Part shown: positions 53,946 to 63,298 of the stretch, in pieces
How positions within the stretch are numbered: the stretch's first letter is position 1
Layout of the letters: every line of letters begins with the position of its first letter
Assembly: GCA_027485915.1 (NCBI GenBank)
Contig: JAIXQA010000018.1
Span: 1 to 64,000, forward strand
Direction: 5' to 3'
Length of the DNA: 64,000 bases
Origin: Alphaproteobacteria bacterium
GTDB lineage: Bacteria > Pseudomonadota > Alphaproteobacteria > Caulobacterales > Aquidulcibacteraceae
Notes under the pieces: model-generated
The model's input: only the letters and a program-made list of their open reading frames with translations
The model's database searches: none
Told to the model about the DNA's origin: nothing
Made by a program: the position numbers and the translations under genes

Positions 53946-55169
53946 TTAAGGGGTATTGCCAAAAACTAGGTTTGAAGAACGTGCAGCGACCGAATATAGT
54001 AATTCCTCGTCGCCTTCTTCGAGTTTAGCCGCGAGTGTCGGCGACATTGCAGATGTCAGCGCCCAGTTCCAATAACGCAGGACCGTTTGTGCTTTATTGG
54101 TGGAAATTGTGTCATAAACGAGCACGGACCGGCCCCAAGGATCGGTTAAATCCTGGTCATCGGCCATCGGTCGGCGCAAACCTTTCCATAATTGCCGGAA
54201 ATGCTTTCGCTTAAGGCCTGTCGCCTTACAGAGAACGGCGATTGATTCGCCGCCGCCGTCGGACAAAATCTGCGCGCCGCACATTGGCTTGATGCCCGCC
54301 AAGAAGGAGACTTCCACAAACAGCTCTCGCGACGGCAACTGGTGGTCGAGGGCTTCGATTGCGCCTTCTAAGCTGCCGTAAGGGCTGCGCGCTGCCGCGT
54401 CGCGGTTGCGTTGGCGACGCTCAATGAATTGCAGGGTCTTTCGAACCAAGGGATCGCGCCAGCCATCGCCTGCGGCACGGGCAAAGATGTCTTGCGCGGC
54501 ATCGAGAAGAGTCAAGCGTTCAACCGCAAAGCGCTGCAAAATACGGCGGCGATCGTCTGCATCCGCCCACCAGAACATCGTCAGACCCTGAGACGGCTTC
54601 AATTCTGGGCGTTTGACCAACAAAGGCACGAGGCTGAGCTCCTGCTTGGACAGAGCGGTAGCCTGCTCGATAGCTGGATGCGCAAACGTACTGCCTTCAT
54701 TGCGCAAAAGTGCCTGAATGACTTCGACTTCGCCCATATTGACCAAAATATCGGTAACCGCCTCGGAGACAACTTTGCGCTTTGCAATCATGACCCGGTG
54801 CGTGGTTGTCGCGGTCGGCGAGAGGGCCGTCGCGATCAGATCGGAGTCGTTAAAGCCGTCGCACACTTCCAAGAGCGGGATCGCAACTTGCAACGCGTCT
54901 TTTGCCAAAAAGCGCAATAAGATTGCCGGTGTGTCTACCAGCAAGGCCATACGCTCTGCACACCTTATGCGCGTTCCAAGATCGCTTTCACGCAAAACTT
55001 CAATCAGCAAATCGGCAGCGATGTGGCGTTCTTGTGGGGTAATCCGAGAACCAGGCAGACCCACAACGTCTTGCAGACGCCGCGTCAGCATGGCGCGCGT
55101 CCTTGTTTGCCCCCCTTCTTCGATGTCGAAGCTGTCTATATCGAACTCCGATAGGGTTCCGTCGGCCAT
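53946..55169 (-). CDS. DUF2336 protein
   Basis: 407 aa from ATG 55169 (GTGAGGA upstream). HEAT-like helical repeats: LTRRLQDVVGLPGSRITPQERHIAADLLIEVLRE, RCAERMALLVDTPAILLRFLAKDALQVAIPLLE and others, with SDLIATALSPTATTTHRVMIAKRKVVSEAVTDILVNMGE diagnostic for DUF2336. Family members are found widely in alphaproteobacteria; their biochemical role is unknown. No operon partner; next gene downstream is mucR, far away. Confidence 0.9.
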   Translation of the reverse strand: MADGTLSEFDIDSFDIEEGGQTRTRAMLTRRLQDVVGLPGSRITPQERHIAADLLIEVLRESDLGTRIRCAERMALLVDTPAILLRFLAKDALQVAIPLLEVCDGFNDSDLIATALSPTATTTHRVMIAKRKVVSEAVTDILVNMGEVEVIQALLRNEGSTFAHPAIEQATALSKQELSLVPLLVKRPELKPSQGLTMFWWADADDRRRILQRFAVERLTLLDAAQDIFARAAGDGWRDPLVRKTLQFIERRQRNRDAAARSPYGSLEGAIEALDHQLPSRELFVEVSFLAGIKPMCGAQILSDGGGESIAVLCKATGLKRKHFRQLWKGLRRPMADDQDLTDPWGRSVLVYDTISTNKAQTVLRYWNWALTSAMSPTLAAKLEEGDEELLYSVAARSSNLVFGNTP

Positions 55170-55250
55170 TTTGTCCTCACAATGCCCCGCAAAGTGGCCG
55201 AGGAACATTAAAATCCAGTTTACACCTTGTGTTCAAAGTAATGCCAAGAC

Positions 55251-56141
55251 TCACTGAAATGGAACGTCGTCCCACCAAGGAAAAAAGTCAGGCATATCGG
55301 TTGAAACCTTGTTTGCATAAGCGGGTGGCCGCTTTTCAAGAAAACTCATGACTCCTTCGCGCGCATCTATGGTTTGCCCGCGCGAATAAACCCCACGGCT
55401 ATCGATCTTATGAGCCTGCATCGGGTGATCTGCCCCGAGCATCCGCCACAGCATTTGTCGGGTCAGCGCGACAGATACCGGCGCCGTATTGTCAACAATC
55501 TCGCGCGCAATCGCATGGGCTGCTGGCAAAAGATCTTCAGGCGCGTGCAAAGACTTCACAAGCCCTGCTGCAAGGGCTTCTTCTGCGCCAAACACGCGAC
55601 CCGACATACACCAGTCTAGCGCCTGAGAAATGCCGACAAGGCGCGGCAAGAACCAGCTGGAACAGGCCTCGGGAACAATGCCGCGGCGGGCAAAGACAAA
55701 GCCAAACCGGGCCGTCGTTGAGGCAATCCGAATATCCATAGGCAATTGCATGGTGGCCCCAATACCAACGCCAGCCCCATTGATAGCACCGATAACGGGC
55801 TTAAGGCTCTCAAACATACGGAGAGTCATTCGGCCACCGCTGTCACGGATCCGCTCAAGATCGGCGAGCCCGGCTTTATCGGGTCGGTCTGAGCGATTAT
55901 CATAATCAAAGGTCTTGGCCCCTGCAGACAAGTCAGCGCCCGCACAAAACGCACGCCCCGCCCCGGTGACAATCACCGCGCCGACATCATCATTGGCGTC
56001 GGTCAAATCAAAGGCAGCAACCATGTCCAGCATCATCTGCCCAGTAAAGGCATTCATCTTGTCCGGACGATTGAGGGTGATCACAGCGACTTTATCTGCA
56101 ATCTCGAGCGTAATGGTCTCAAAGCTGGTGGCGGCTGACAT
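55251..56141 (-). CDS. Enoyl-CoA hydratase/isomerase family protein
   Basis: 296 aa from ATG 56141, chosen for GTCAGGGAG upstream. Crotonase fold: TLNRPDKMNAF, GAGRAFCAGADLS (first oxyanion element), INGAGVGIGATMQLPMDIRIAS (second), and GIVPEACSSWFLPRLVG with the catalytic-type Glu (RRGIVPE). The C-terminal part SFLEKRPPAYANKVS and a Trp/Pro-rich tail are as in hydratases of this group. Second such enzyme in the window. Confidence 0.92.
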   Translation of the reverse strand: MSAATSFETITLEIADKVAVITLNRPDKMNAFTGQMMLDMVAAFDLTDANDDVGAVIVTGAGRAFCAGADLSAGAKTFDYDNRSDRPDKAGLADLERIRDSGGRMTLRMFESLKPVIGAINGAGVGIGATMQLPMDIRIASTTARFGFVFARRGIVPEACSSWFLPRLVGISQALDWCMSGRVFGAEEALAAGLVKSLHAPEDLLPAAHAIAREIVDNTAPVSVALTRQMLWRMLGADHPMQAHKIDSRGVYSRGQTIDAREGVMSFLEKRPPAYANKVSTDMPDFFPWWDDVPFQ

Positions 56142-56246
56142 GTGGCACTCCCTGACGGGTCGCCTTCTCATGGGGGCGACGCATCCAAGCAGAATGGCCT
56201 AGTTTACAGCGCTTGTGCAAGGCCCATCTCTAGGCCTCCACAGCCC

Positions 56247-56546
56247 TTACTTTAGATCCGACCGCTTGCGGCCTGGATCGGCACGATCATCGTAGCCGTG
56301 GCGCGAGGAGTAGAAACTCAACCACATGAGGCCAAAGCCTAACGCCAGCGACAAAACCGTGCCCAAACCCATCGCGATCCAGCCATGCATGGAAATCACA
56401 GGGAACCGGCCAATCAAGAAGAGCGACACAAAGCCAGCTAGACTGGCGATTAGCAGCAATACAAGAAACACAATGATCAGCCACGCCCCGCCCGACAAGC
56501 GTTCGACGCGTGCCTTAGGTACTTCAGGGGGCAGACTTCCGGTCAA
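56247..56546 (-). CDS. Small two-segment membrane protein
   Basis: 99 aa from TTG 56546, four bases after the ydbL stop; a longer frame from 56597 would overlap ydbL. Two hydrophobic segments (GAWLIIVFLVLLLIASLAGFVSLFLIG and AMGLGTVLSLALGFGLMWLSF), polar C-terminal tail. No domain recognised. Position just after YdbL suggests the same transcript, but no family link is known. Confidence 0.6.
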   Translation of the reverse strand: MTGSLPPEVPKARVERLSGGAWLIIVFLVLLLIASLAGFVSLFLIGRFPVISMHGWIAMGLGTVLSLALGFGLMWLSFYSSRHGYDDRADPGRKRSDLK

Positions 56547-56550
56547 GGTG

Positions 56551-56982
56551 TTAGTTTGCCTTTGTCGCTGGCGCACAGCGAATGACGACAACGTCATTCT
56601 CTGTTTGCATGACTTGCGAGTCTGGCGTTTTCATACACCAGGTCTTGGTGGTGTCTTGGAAATATTCGCCATTCGGGGTCTTGGTGATTTGACGCAAGGC
56701 CGACAGCAAAGCGACGCGATCTTCGGTTTCGCCGTTCGCTTTCGCCGCGTCATTAAATACGCCGCGGCGACGAATATTAATCTCATTGATCCGCCGCTGT
56801 AGATCAGCTTGGGCAGCCGTTGGCGGGCGCACAAAACCTAAATAGCCGTCAGCCTGCTCGCCAATAACGCCCTGCGCCATCGCCTTATCGACCGGGCCAT
56901 TATTGTCGATGGCCACGGCAGAAGTCGCGATGAGCGCGCCTGCTACCAATATGGCGGTGAAAATCGTGCGTTTCATGTCCAT
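56551..56982 (-). CDS. ydbL: YdbL family periplasmic protein (DUF1318)
   Basis: 143 aa from ATG 56982 (ATG 56976 or GTG 56985 are close alternatives; AGGAG upstream). Signal peptide to about residue 24, then DKAMAQGVIGEQADGYLGFVRP and LQRRINEINIRRRGVFNDAA, the typical DUF1318/YdbL core. In Escherichia coli YdbL modulates the YdbH-YnbE bridge. It is the neighbour of YnbE; the partner YdbH gene lies on the other strand beyond an M23 peptidase. Confidence 0.88.
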   Translation of the reverse strand: MDMKRTIFTAILVAGALIATSAVAIDNNGPVDKAMAQGVIGEQADGYLGFVRPPTAAQADLQRRINEINIRRRGVFNDAAKANGETEDRVALLSALRQITKTPNGEYFQDTTKTWCMKTPDSQVMQTENDVVVIRCAPATKAN

Positions 56983-57030
56983 CACTCTCCTAAAGCGCGA
57001 CCTGTCTTGTGGTGCGCCTGTGTCAGGGGC

Positions 57031-57228
57031 TTAGAATATGCCAGGATTGGCCTGTGCTGCCTTGTCGAGCTCACGCTCCAATTTAACCCGCACAGTCTGT
57101 TCAATCTTCATATTGATATTCAGATTGATCTCGATCGGCTTGTCAGGCACCTGCAGGCGAACTGTTGGCGTGCAACCGGCAATGCCAACCAACCCAACGG
57201 CGCTTATCGCAAGAAGACTGTGACGCAT
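57031..57228 (-). CDS. ynbE: YnbE-like outer membrane lipoprotein
   Basis: 65 aa. The signal sequence ends with lipobox GIAGC; then TPTVRLQVPDKPIEINLNINMKIEQTVRVKLERELD, the YnbE core, a beta strand thought to stack onto YdbH in a bridge across the periplasm. AAGGATGG precedes the ATG. It runs just before ydbL in one operon and is read after a terminator of the M23 gene. Confidence 0.88.
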   Translation of the reverse strand: MRHSLLAISAVGLVGIAGCTPTVRLQVPDKPIEINLNINMKIEQTVRVKLERELDKAAQANPGIF

Positions 57229-57342
57229 GGGGCCATCCTTATCAGCACGGGCCTATCCCGTAAGACAGTCATAGCATGACAATCCAGATGTGAACCCCCC
57301 ATGAACTTCACGATGCACAGCGGTTCATGTTTCAGGACAACA

Positions 57343-57370
57343 AGAAAACGCCCCAGAATTAACCGGGGCG
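57343..57370 (-). terminator. Intrinsic terminator of the M23 peptidase gene
   Basis: On the minus strand: CGCCCC (57370-57365), 10 nt loop, GGGGCG (57354-57349) followed by TTTT (57348-57345). Located 28 bp past the stop codon; it separates the M23 and ynbE transcripts. Confidence 0.8.
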
Positions 57371-57397
57371 CGCTTGAAGTGCTCAACACGGAGACTT

Positions 57398-58705
57398 TTA
57401 GTTTGTAATGCGGGTCGTGCCGGCGCCTGATTGTGCAATCGAGGTCGAACCAATCGCTTCGCGGCGCATGGAATCGATGCGGGCACGGAAGGCATTAAAG
57501 CGAGCCAATTGGTCAGCCTGCAAAGCTTGGCCTGTTGGGACCCCTACGCCAAGCGGATTGATTGCCTGGCCATTGCGACGAACTTCATAATGCAGATGTG
57601 GGCCAGTCGAGCGACCCGTATTGCCCACAAAAGCGATGACATCGCCTTGCTTCACGCGGTCGCCGGGACGCAAGCCAGGCGCAAAGCGGGAGATATGGCC
57701 GTAGCGTGTCGACCACGTACCGTCATGCTGGATATCCACGACATTACCATAGCCACCCATTGCACTTACGCGAGTTACAACACCGTCCCCAGCCGCTAGA
57801 ATAGGCGTACCGATTGGCGCACCGAAGTCCACGCCTTCGTGCATTTTGGTATAGCCCAATACAGGGTGGACGCGTCCGCCGAATCCAGATGTTAGACGGG
57901 CACCGTTGATGGGCGTCCGCATCAGGAATTTGCGGGCAGAACGACCAGCAGCATCGTACCAATCAGACGAGCCCGAACCTGGAGGCTGGAATCGGTATAA
58001 TTGTATGGTACGACCGCCGGCGGTCGTCATGCGCGCGAAAACAGGTTCGCCTTCGCGCACAACTTGGCCACGCAAGTCGGACACACGATCGTACATCAAT
58101 TCAAACTCTGTACCTGGGCCTACTTCGCGCTCGAAGTCGACGTCGTAAGCAAAAGCTTGCGCAATTGAATCGGCGGCCCGATCTGGTGCGCCCAATTCGC
58201 GCACTGCATTCACCAAGCCGTTTTGACCGATAACGCCAGCGATACGCAGGGTCTTACGCTGCATATTGGTGGTCATCTCACGGGCACGGAACACATTGTC
58301 GATGCCGCGCGTTACCGTAACAGAACGCTCAGCTCCGCTGGCCAAATTGAACCCGGCCAAACGATTACCACCAGCACCGGGCTGCATGAAGACGGTTACT
58401 TTGTCATCGCGGCGAACATCGCGCGGATCAAGGCTGCGGGCTAAAGAACGAACCGCGCTCGCCACATCGTCGCGCATGGCACCAGCCCGGATCAAAGCTT
58501 GTTCGAGGGTTTCACCAGCCCGGATCGAAATCGTTTGGCGATCTGATTGACCAGTCCCAGCGGCAAACGCCATATGCTCGAGATTGGCACTTTGGGCGAA
58601 TGCGGTGTGGATGTTTCCTGCAGAGGCCATAAAGCCGATCGCACATCCCAAGCTAAGCTTGACTGCGAGATTGAAGGCAGCGCGACGTTTGGTCGTGTGT
58701 CTCAA
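57398..58705 (-). CDS. M23 (LytM-like) peptidoglycan endopeptidase
   Basis: 435 aa cell wall hydrolase or LytM-type activator. Signal/anchor region at about 12-37. The C-terminal M23 domain keeps zinc ligands: GRVHPVLGYTKMHEGVDFGAP (about 276-296, His and Asp) and GPHLHYEV (about 366-373, HxH). The N-terminal third has a peptidoglycan/LysM-like opening (ISIRAGETLEQALIRAG). The domain is intact, so it may be catalytic, unlike EnvC-type activators. Its own terminator follows. Divergent from ydbH. Confidence 0.93.
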   Translation of the reverse strand: MRHTTKRRAAFNLAVKLSLGCAIGFMASAGNIHTAFAQSANLEHMAFAAGTGQSDRQTISIRAGETLEQALIRAGAMRDDVASAVRSLARSLDPRDVRRDDKVTVFMQPGAGGNRLAGFNLASGAERSVTVTRGIDNVFRAREMTTNMQRKTLRIAGVIGQNGLVNAVRELGAPDRAADSIAQAFAYDVDFEREVGPGTEFELMYDRVSDLRGQVVREGEPVFARMTTAGGRTIQLYRFQPPGSGSSDWYDAAGRSARKFLMRTPINGARLTSGFGGRVHPVLGYTKMHEGVDFGAPIGTPILAAGDGVVTRVSAMGGYGNVVDIQHDGTWSTRYGHISRFAPGLRPGDRVKQGDVIAFVGNTGRSTGPHLHYEVRRNGQAINPLGVGVPTGQALQADQLARFNAFRARIDSMRREAIGSTSIAQSGAGTTRITN

Positions 58706-58987
58706 AAGCTAACCCCTTTAGCCGTTACGAGTACGAATCGTACCCTTCACAGATTAAGTTCGGGTGTGATCCCCGCCCCATTTAACCATATTTTTGCAGT
58801 TTTTTTTCTTATTGTGTTGCCTGAAATACACAAGTTTCAGCATAGAGCAACCCCTCGGCTCAGTCGGGGTCAAATTTTCCACCTGCATTTGCCTCTTTTT
58901 GGTCACTTTTGATCGCAGTTTGGTACAGGTTTGAGCGTCTATGATAAGGGGGTCGAGAAACCGGCCAGAGCAAGGTATAGAGCTTGT
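58706..58987. promoter_or_regulatory. Divergent control region between M23 and ydbH
   Basis: 282 bp. Near the M23 start lies a 13 bp palindrome GTACGA-A-TCGTAC (58731-58743). Further on there is an AT-rich run with eight T (58799-58808 area) and a CCCC/GGGG stem (58851-58868). Bidirectional promoter region by position; no consensus promoter can be called. Confidence 0.4.
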
Positions 58988-61900
58988 ATGAATGACCGAG
59001 TCCCGCCTCACGATGACCTCGAATCTGAGACCGAGACTTCAGGTGTTAACAATGTTAACCATTTGAGTCGCAAAACTTATCTGCGCCGAACTTCGCGTCT
59101 TTGGGGCCTCGGACTCTTCGGACTCGCCTCTGCAGCGAGTCTCGGCTGGATTTGGCGAACAGATCTGGCAGAATCAGGGGTTCAATCACTTCTTCGTGAG
59201 CGCGGAATCGAAGGTGGAATCTCTTTCACAAAATTATCAGTGAATCAGGCCACCATTAAGGATCTGCGTTTAGGTCCAGCTGACAATCCAACCCTTCTTT
59301 TACCAACAGCCACTTTGCGCTGGCATGTGGATATTGGCAGTGGGCGCTTGGTGATCGAGCGTCTTGAAGCCGACGGGGCCAAGCTTCACATCGGCGTCAC
59401 CAAATCGGGCGAGCCAGACTTTGGTGCCCTCAAGCCCTTTTTGATCCCGTCAGACAAGCCTAGCCAAGTGCAGCTAGCCGATGTGGTCCTGCGCGATGCC
59501 TTACTGAGCTTCGACAGCGCCGTCGGAAGAGGTTCGGCTCGCATTCAAGCGACTGGAGGTGACCTTGTAGGTTGGCGCGCACAAGTGCTCCTGACACCGC
59601 CGAAGGAATTATCAGTCCAACAGTCCGTCAGACCGTTGGCATTGGGTCTTGCGCTGATGCCCGCACGAAGCGGCGAAGATGGTCCATCCAGCCCAACACA
59701 GATTGGCTTAGCGCTTATGCCTGATGGGCAGAGCTATCGCTGGGGCGACATGCAGCTTGACCGACTATCTGGCGAGGCTCAGGGCCTTGTGGTGCTAGAC
59801 GGGAAAGGCGGTACGCGGGTCGAGACCCGCACGATCGCACTGAGCGCGCAGAAAGCTCGCCTTGGCAGCCTGTCGGCACTGGGCGTCAATTTACAAGGCG
59901 GCACTGGGCAATGGCAGCATCAAGCGAGTGGCAGCCGTCCTTGGTCCGAAACTGGTTTTGGCTCTTTAATTGGTCGACTAGAAGCGAAAACTGTCACAGC
60001 GCCGCAAGGCAACCTCCAAACTGTTGGCGTGGACTTTTCAACGGCACGCACCCAGACCGGCCTAACCCGCTTCGATGTGAAGGGGAGCGGCACGAAACTG
60101 CTCACAGCGTCATCCATAGGGTGGCAGGCCAATAAAGCGGAGATTACAGGCTTTACGCAAGCCGTGCTGAAGGACTTACGCCACGCACCCGAGGCAAATT
60201 GGGAAGGGCAAACCCAAGTGGCCTGGGCAAATCTAGTCCAACCCAAGGCCCAATCGGCCGATCCCGTTTCTGGCAAAGTTGGTATCGCTTTTTTCTATGG
60301 ACCAAAGCAAGCTGAGTTGCGCTTGGCTGAGCCATCCGACATTTCGCTCAGTTCCGGCCCCAAATTGCGCTTTACTCCGGATGGGAAGCGACCGCCCTTT
60401 GTGCGCTTTGATTTGTCAACGGCACAACCGACCGTTTTGGAGGCTTTTGGAGCCGGTGATCTGACCGTCCAAGCCCCCAATGCTGGCAGAGGTCAGGGGC
60501 GCTTAGAGGATTTTAGTTGGACACCAAAAGGCTGGTCACTGTCAGCGCGAAACCTCGCCCTCAAAAATGTTCCTATTTCAGGAAATTTTTCTGGCTTCTT
60601 GGTTTCGGGCCAAGTGGGCGACATCTCCTTAGCGGCAAAAAGCGGTGAAGTTCCTGTCGGTTCGGGCCGGGGTACAGTAGAAGTGGCTGCTAAGCCCGGT
60701 GCAGCAGGTCTTGGGCTCGGCGCAGGCCGAGCGCGCCTAACCGGTCAAATTCGCGGCAATGGTCAAACCCTGCTGATTTCGCTTGCAGGGCCTGTTGAGG
60801 GATTTGGGAAGAATGGTGCTGGTGCGCGTCAAGGCCGCTTAAGTTTGGACGCCAAGGCAATGCGCAGCCAATCGGTCTGGACTGTCGATATGGATGGCCA
60901 AATGGCTGCCGACGGGTTCCGCTCCACGGACCTAAATGTGCTTAACTTGGCAGGACGGCTAAAGGGCCGGGCACGTCTGGGAAGATTGGCTGCAATTACC
61001 CAGAAGGCTCCGGCCAGCGGCCAATTTGCCTTAAGCCAATTGGGCACTTGGGACGCAAATCTAACATTGGCTGGCTCCGTTAGCCGCCTATCCGCCCAAA
61101 GCCTTGGTATACGCGCCGGCAACTTCACAATGCCCATTCTCGCACGGGGAACGGGTCAGACGATGGAAGCAAGCGGTACCTTGGTCATGGAGGCAGAAAC
61201 CGTTGCCTATGACGACAGCCATGTTGACATGCTGCGCGCCGACGCACCGATCCGCTTCCGCTCGGCTCAAGGTCTAACCCCAGCTTGGCAGGCCGCAACC
61301 ACTTTGAATGCGACAGCCTCCTCGTTCACCTCTGGCGAAAGCCATATTCAAGGGTTGCGGGTGACAGGCCCTCTGCAAGCGATTCCGAACGATGACGGGC
61401 GCGGCATATTAATCCGGGGTGACACTTGTTTGGCGGCCTCGGCTGAACAGGGTCGCTTTCCAGGAGATGCCAGCGTTGGGCCGGTCAAGACCAGCTTTTG
61501 CCCAGATCGCTTGGGGCGCTTTGCCAATCTGTCAGTTTCAGACACCCTCATCTTTGCCGATGCCCGTTTCGAGCCGTTGGAATTGCGACTGGGGGCGCTA
61601 GAGGAGGGCCGATCACTGCGGTTGGGTGCGGTGCGTGGCGATTTTAGGCCTTCTGGGACTGGTGGCTGGCTTTTGGATCTGACCTCCAAAGAACTCGGTT
61701 ATAGTTTCAAGTTGCCCGACGGTGGCTATGCTGAACTTAATGCGCAAGATTCTTCCCTGCGCCTCACCCCTGACATCGGCGGTATGACTTTACGCGGACA
61801 ACTGGCGGGCTTGCGGGCTAAAGGTCTGCCGGTTGAGATTTCCGGCACCGCGACCACAGACTTACAGGCGCGCCGTACGGGCCTTGTGGGCAGCGTTGCA

Positions 61901-63202
61901 TTTGAAAACCTCTTGGTGCGCGATGTTCCGACCTTTTTCCCAGCACCGGATGAAAAGGGGGAAAAAGTGCCACGCCCACCAAGGTTTGGTATGCTGTCCC
62001 TGACCGGAGAGGGCACGATTAACGGCAGTCAAATCGATATCCAAAGCGACATCAGCCTCGCGGAATCAGGCGCGTTTTTAGCGCGCGCGATCTTGAACCA
62101 TAATGCAGAGACAGGCCTTGGTCGCCTCGACGCCCTCGCAGAGACGATCGCGTTTGGTCAAATGCCAAAGGATTCCTCTGGCGCTGTTAGAGAATCGAGC
62201 CGTCCCCTGGATGCTGACGACCTAGTGCCAGCGCTTCAAGGGGTGATTTTGGACGTGGTCGGTGACGTTTCGGGCTCAGCTTCGATGGCGTGGGGTCCCA
62301 ATCAGGCAACGGTGTCAGATGCCAAACTGTCGACAGCCAATCTCGACTTCCTCACGATGCTTGGGCCCGTCACCAATCTGACCGGTGATTTTTCGCTTGA
62401 TGACTTGTTAAAGGTGCGCTCGGCGGGCGAGCAAGGCTTTACGGTTGCTCAATTTGATCCAGGCCTGCCCATTGAAGACGTCAATGTCGTTTTCGCCTTA
62501 CCCGGCGACAATACGCTTGAATTGAAAGATGCGAGTTGGCCCTTTGCCGACGGTAAATTGTCCGTTCGTCCGGCCAGTTGGACCTTCCGAGACGGAGACC
62601 AATCCTTTGCTGTTGATGTCGAAGATGTCGATCTCGCAAAGTTCTTGGGCCTGACTAAAATTCCGAACCTGCAGATTGATGGAAAAGTCTCGGGCGTTTT
62701 CCCAGTCGAAGTTCGCAATGGCAGCGTTGAGATTGTTGGCGGGAGACTTCAGGCGCGCGATGGCGGTGGCAAAATCCGCTATACCGGCCCAGTGCCAAGC
62801 TCCGACCCCAACGCCCCGCCAAAAAAGGTGCCGTGGTACAAACGATGGTTTGCCCCAAAGCCGCCCACAAAAGCCGAGATTGCTGCCCAAGCCCTAAACG
62901 GGATTGAGTACGAGATTGATGTGATCACAGTAGATGGCCGGATCACTGGGGATTTGACCCTCGGCGTGGTCTTGATTGGGGCAAATCCGCAGATCTTGTC
63001 GGGCGTACCCATCAAATTGAATGTGAAGGCCACCCTGCCCGTCGGCCAATTGACCGATATGGCCAACCGCTTCCTCGAAACAGCGACCAGCGCAGATATG
63101 TTGAAAGAGTTGGACAAGCTTGACCGCTCGCAAAATGGCAAGGGCTTTATTCCCACAGAAGAAGAAGACAAGGCCGCCCAAGCCCGAAAGTCCCAGCGCT
63201 AG
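58988..63202 (+). CDS. ydbH: YdbH-family AsmA-like inter-membrane lipid transport protein
   Basis: 1404 aa from ATG 58988 (a TTG at 58931 is upstream). One N-terminal inner-membrane segment (about 38-56), then a very long beta-rich groove region made of repeated strands, ending in the DctA-YdbH domain: VRNGSVEIVGGRLQARDGGGKIRYTG, LNGIEYEIDVITVDGRITGDLTLGVVLIG and ILSGVPIKLNVKATLPV. Such proteins bridge the periplasm to carry phospholipid, with outer membrane partner YnbE. Large for the family (Escherichia coli YdbH is about 880 aa), so the groove is longer. Confidence 0.9.
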   Translation: MNDRVPPHDDLESETETSGVNNVNHLSRKTYLRRTSRLWGLGLFGLASAASLGWIWRTDLAESGVQSLLRERGIEGGISFTKLSVNQATIKDLRLGPADNPTLLLPTATLRWHVDIGSGRLVIERLEADGAKLHIGVTKSGEPDFGALKPFLIPSDKPSQVQLADVVLRDALLSFDSAVGRGSARIQATGGDLVGWRAQVLLTPPKELSVQQSVRPLALGLALMPARSGEDGPSSPTQIGLALMPDGQSYRWGDMQLDRLSGEAQGLVVLDGKGGTRVETRTIALSAQKARLGSLSALGVNLQGGTGQWQHQASGSRPWSETGFGSLIGRLEAKTVTAPQGNLQTVGVDFSTARTQTGLTRFDVKGSGTKLLTASSIGWQANKAEITGFTQAVLKDLRHAPEANWEGQTQVAWANLVQPKAQSADPVSGKVGIAFFYGPKQAELRLAEPSDISLSSGPKLRFTPDGKRPPFVRFDLSTAQPTVLEAFGAGDLTVQAPNAGRGQGRLEDFSWTPKGWSLSARNLALKNVPISGNFSGFLVSGQVGDISLAAKSGEVPVGSGRGTVEVAAKPGAAGLGLGAGRARLTGQIRGNGQTLLISLAGPVEGFGKNGAGARQGRLSLDAKAMRSQSVWTVDMDGQMAADGFRSTDLNVLNLAGRLKGRARLGRLAAITQKAPASGQFALSQLGTWDANLTLAGSVSRLSAQSLGIRAGNFTMPILARGTGQTMEASGTLVMEAETVAYDDSHVDMLRADAPIRFRSAQGLTPAWQAATTLNATASSFTSGESHIQGLRVTGPLQAIPNDDGRGILIRGDTCLAASAEQGRFPGDASVGPVKTSFCPDRLGRFANLSVSDTLIFADARFEPLELRLGALEEGRSLRLGAVRGDFRPSGTGGWLLDLTSKELGYSFKLPDGGYAELNAQDSSLRLTPDIGGMTLRGQLAGLRAKGLPVEISGTATTDLQARRTGLVGSVAFENLLVRDVPTFFPAPDEKGEKVPRPPRFGMLSLTGEGTINGSQIDIQSDISLAESGAFLARAILNHNAETGLGRLDALAETIAFGQMPKDSSGAVRESSRPLDADDLVPALQGVILDVVGDVSGSASMAWGPNQATVSDAKLSTANLDFLTMLGPVTNLTGDFSLDDLLKVRSAGEQGFTVAQFDPGLPIEDVNVVFALPGDNTLELKDASWPFADGKLSVRPASWTFRDGDQSFAVDVEDVDLAKFLGLTKIPNLQIDGKVSGVFPVEVRNGSVEIVGGRLQARDGGGKIRYTGPVPSSDPNAPPKKVPWYKRWFAPKPPTKAEIAAQALNGIEYEIDVITVDGRITGDLTLGVVLIGANPQILSGVPIKLNVKATLPVGQLTDMANRFLETATSADMLKELDKLDRSQNGKGFIPTEEEDKAAQARKSQR

Positions 63203-63298
63203 CTTTCAAACAAAGTCCGCGCGCGTTTCAGGCTTGACCTTCCCCAAGCGCTTGGCCAAGACTTTCGCCAAGCAAAAGCAAATAGGGGAGCAGCGCCA

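Noticed and set aside
53760-53969. 69-codon plus-strand frame in the AT-rich gap before mucR
   Set aside because: No recognisable motif and no clear start signal; its end overlaps the DUF2336 gene on the other strand.
59045-59062. CtrA-like pair TTAAC...TTAAC in the ydbH 5' region
   Set aside because: The gap is 5 nt rather than the 7 nt of CtrA sites, and the bases are codons for a VNNVN stretch.
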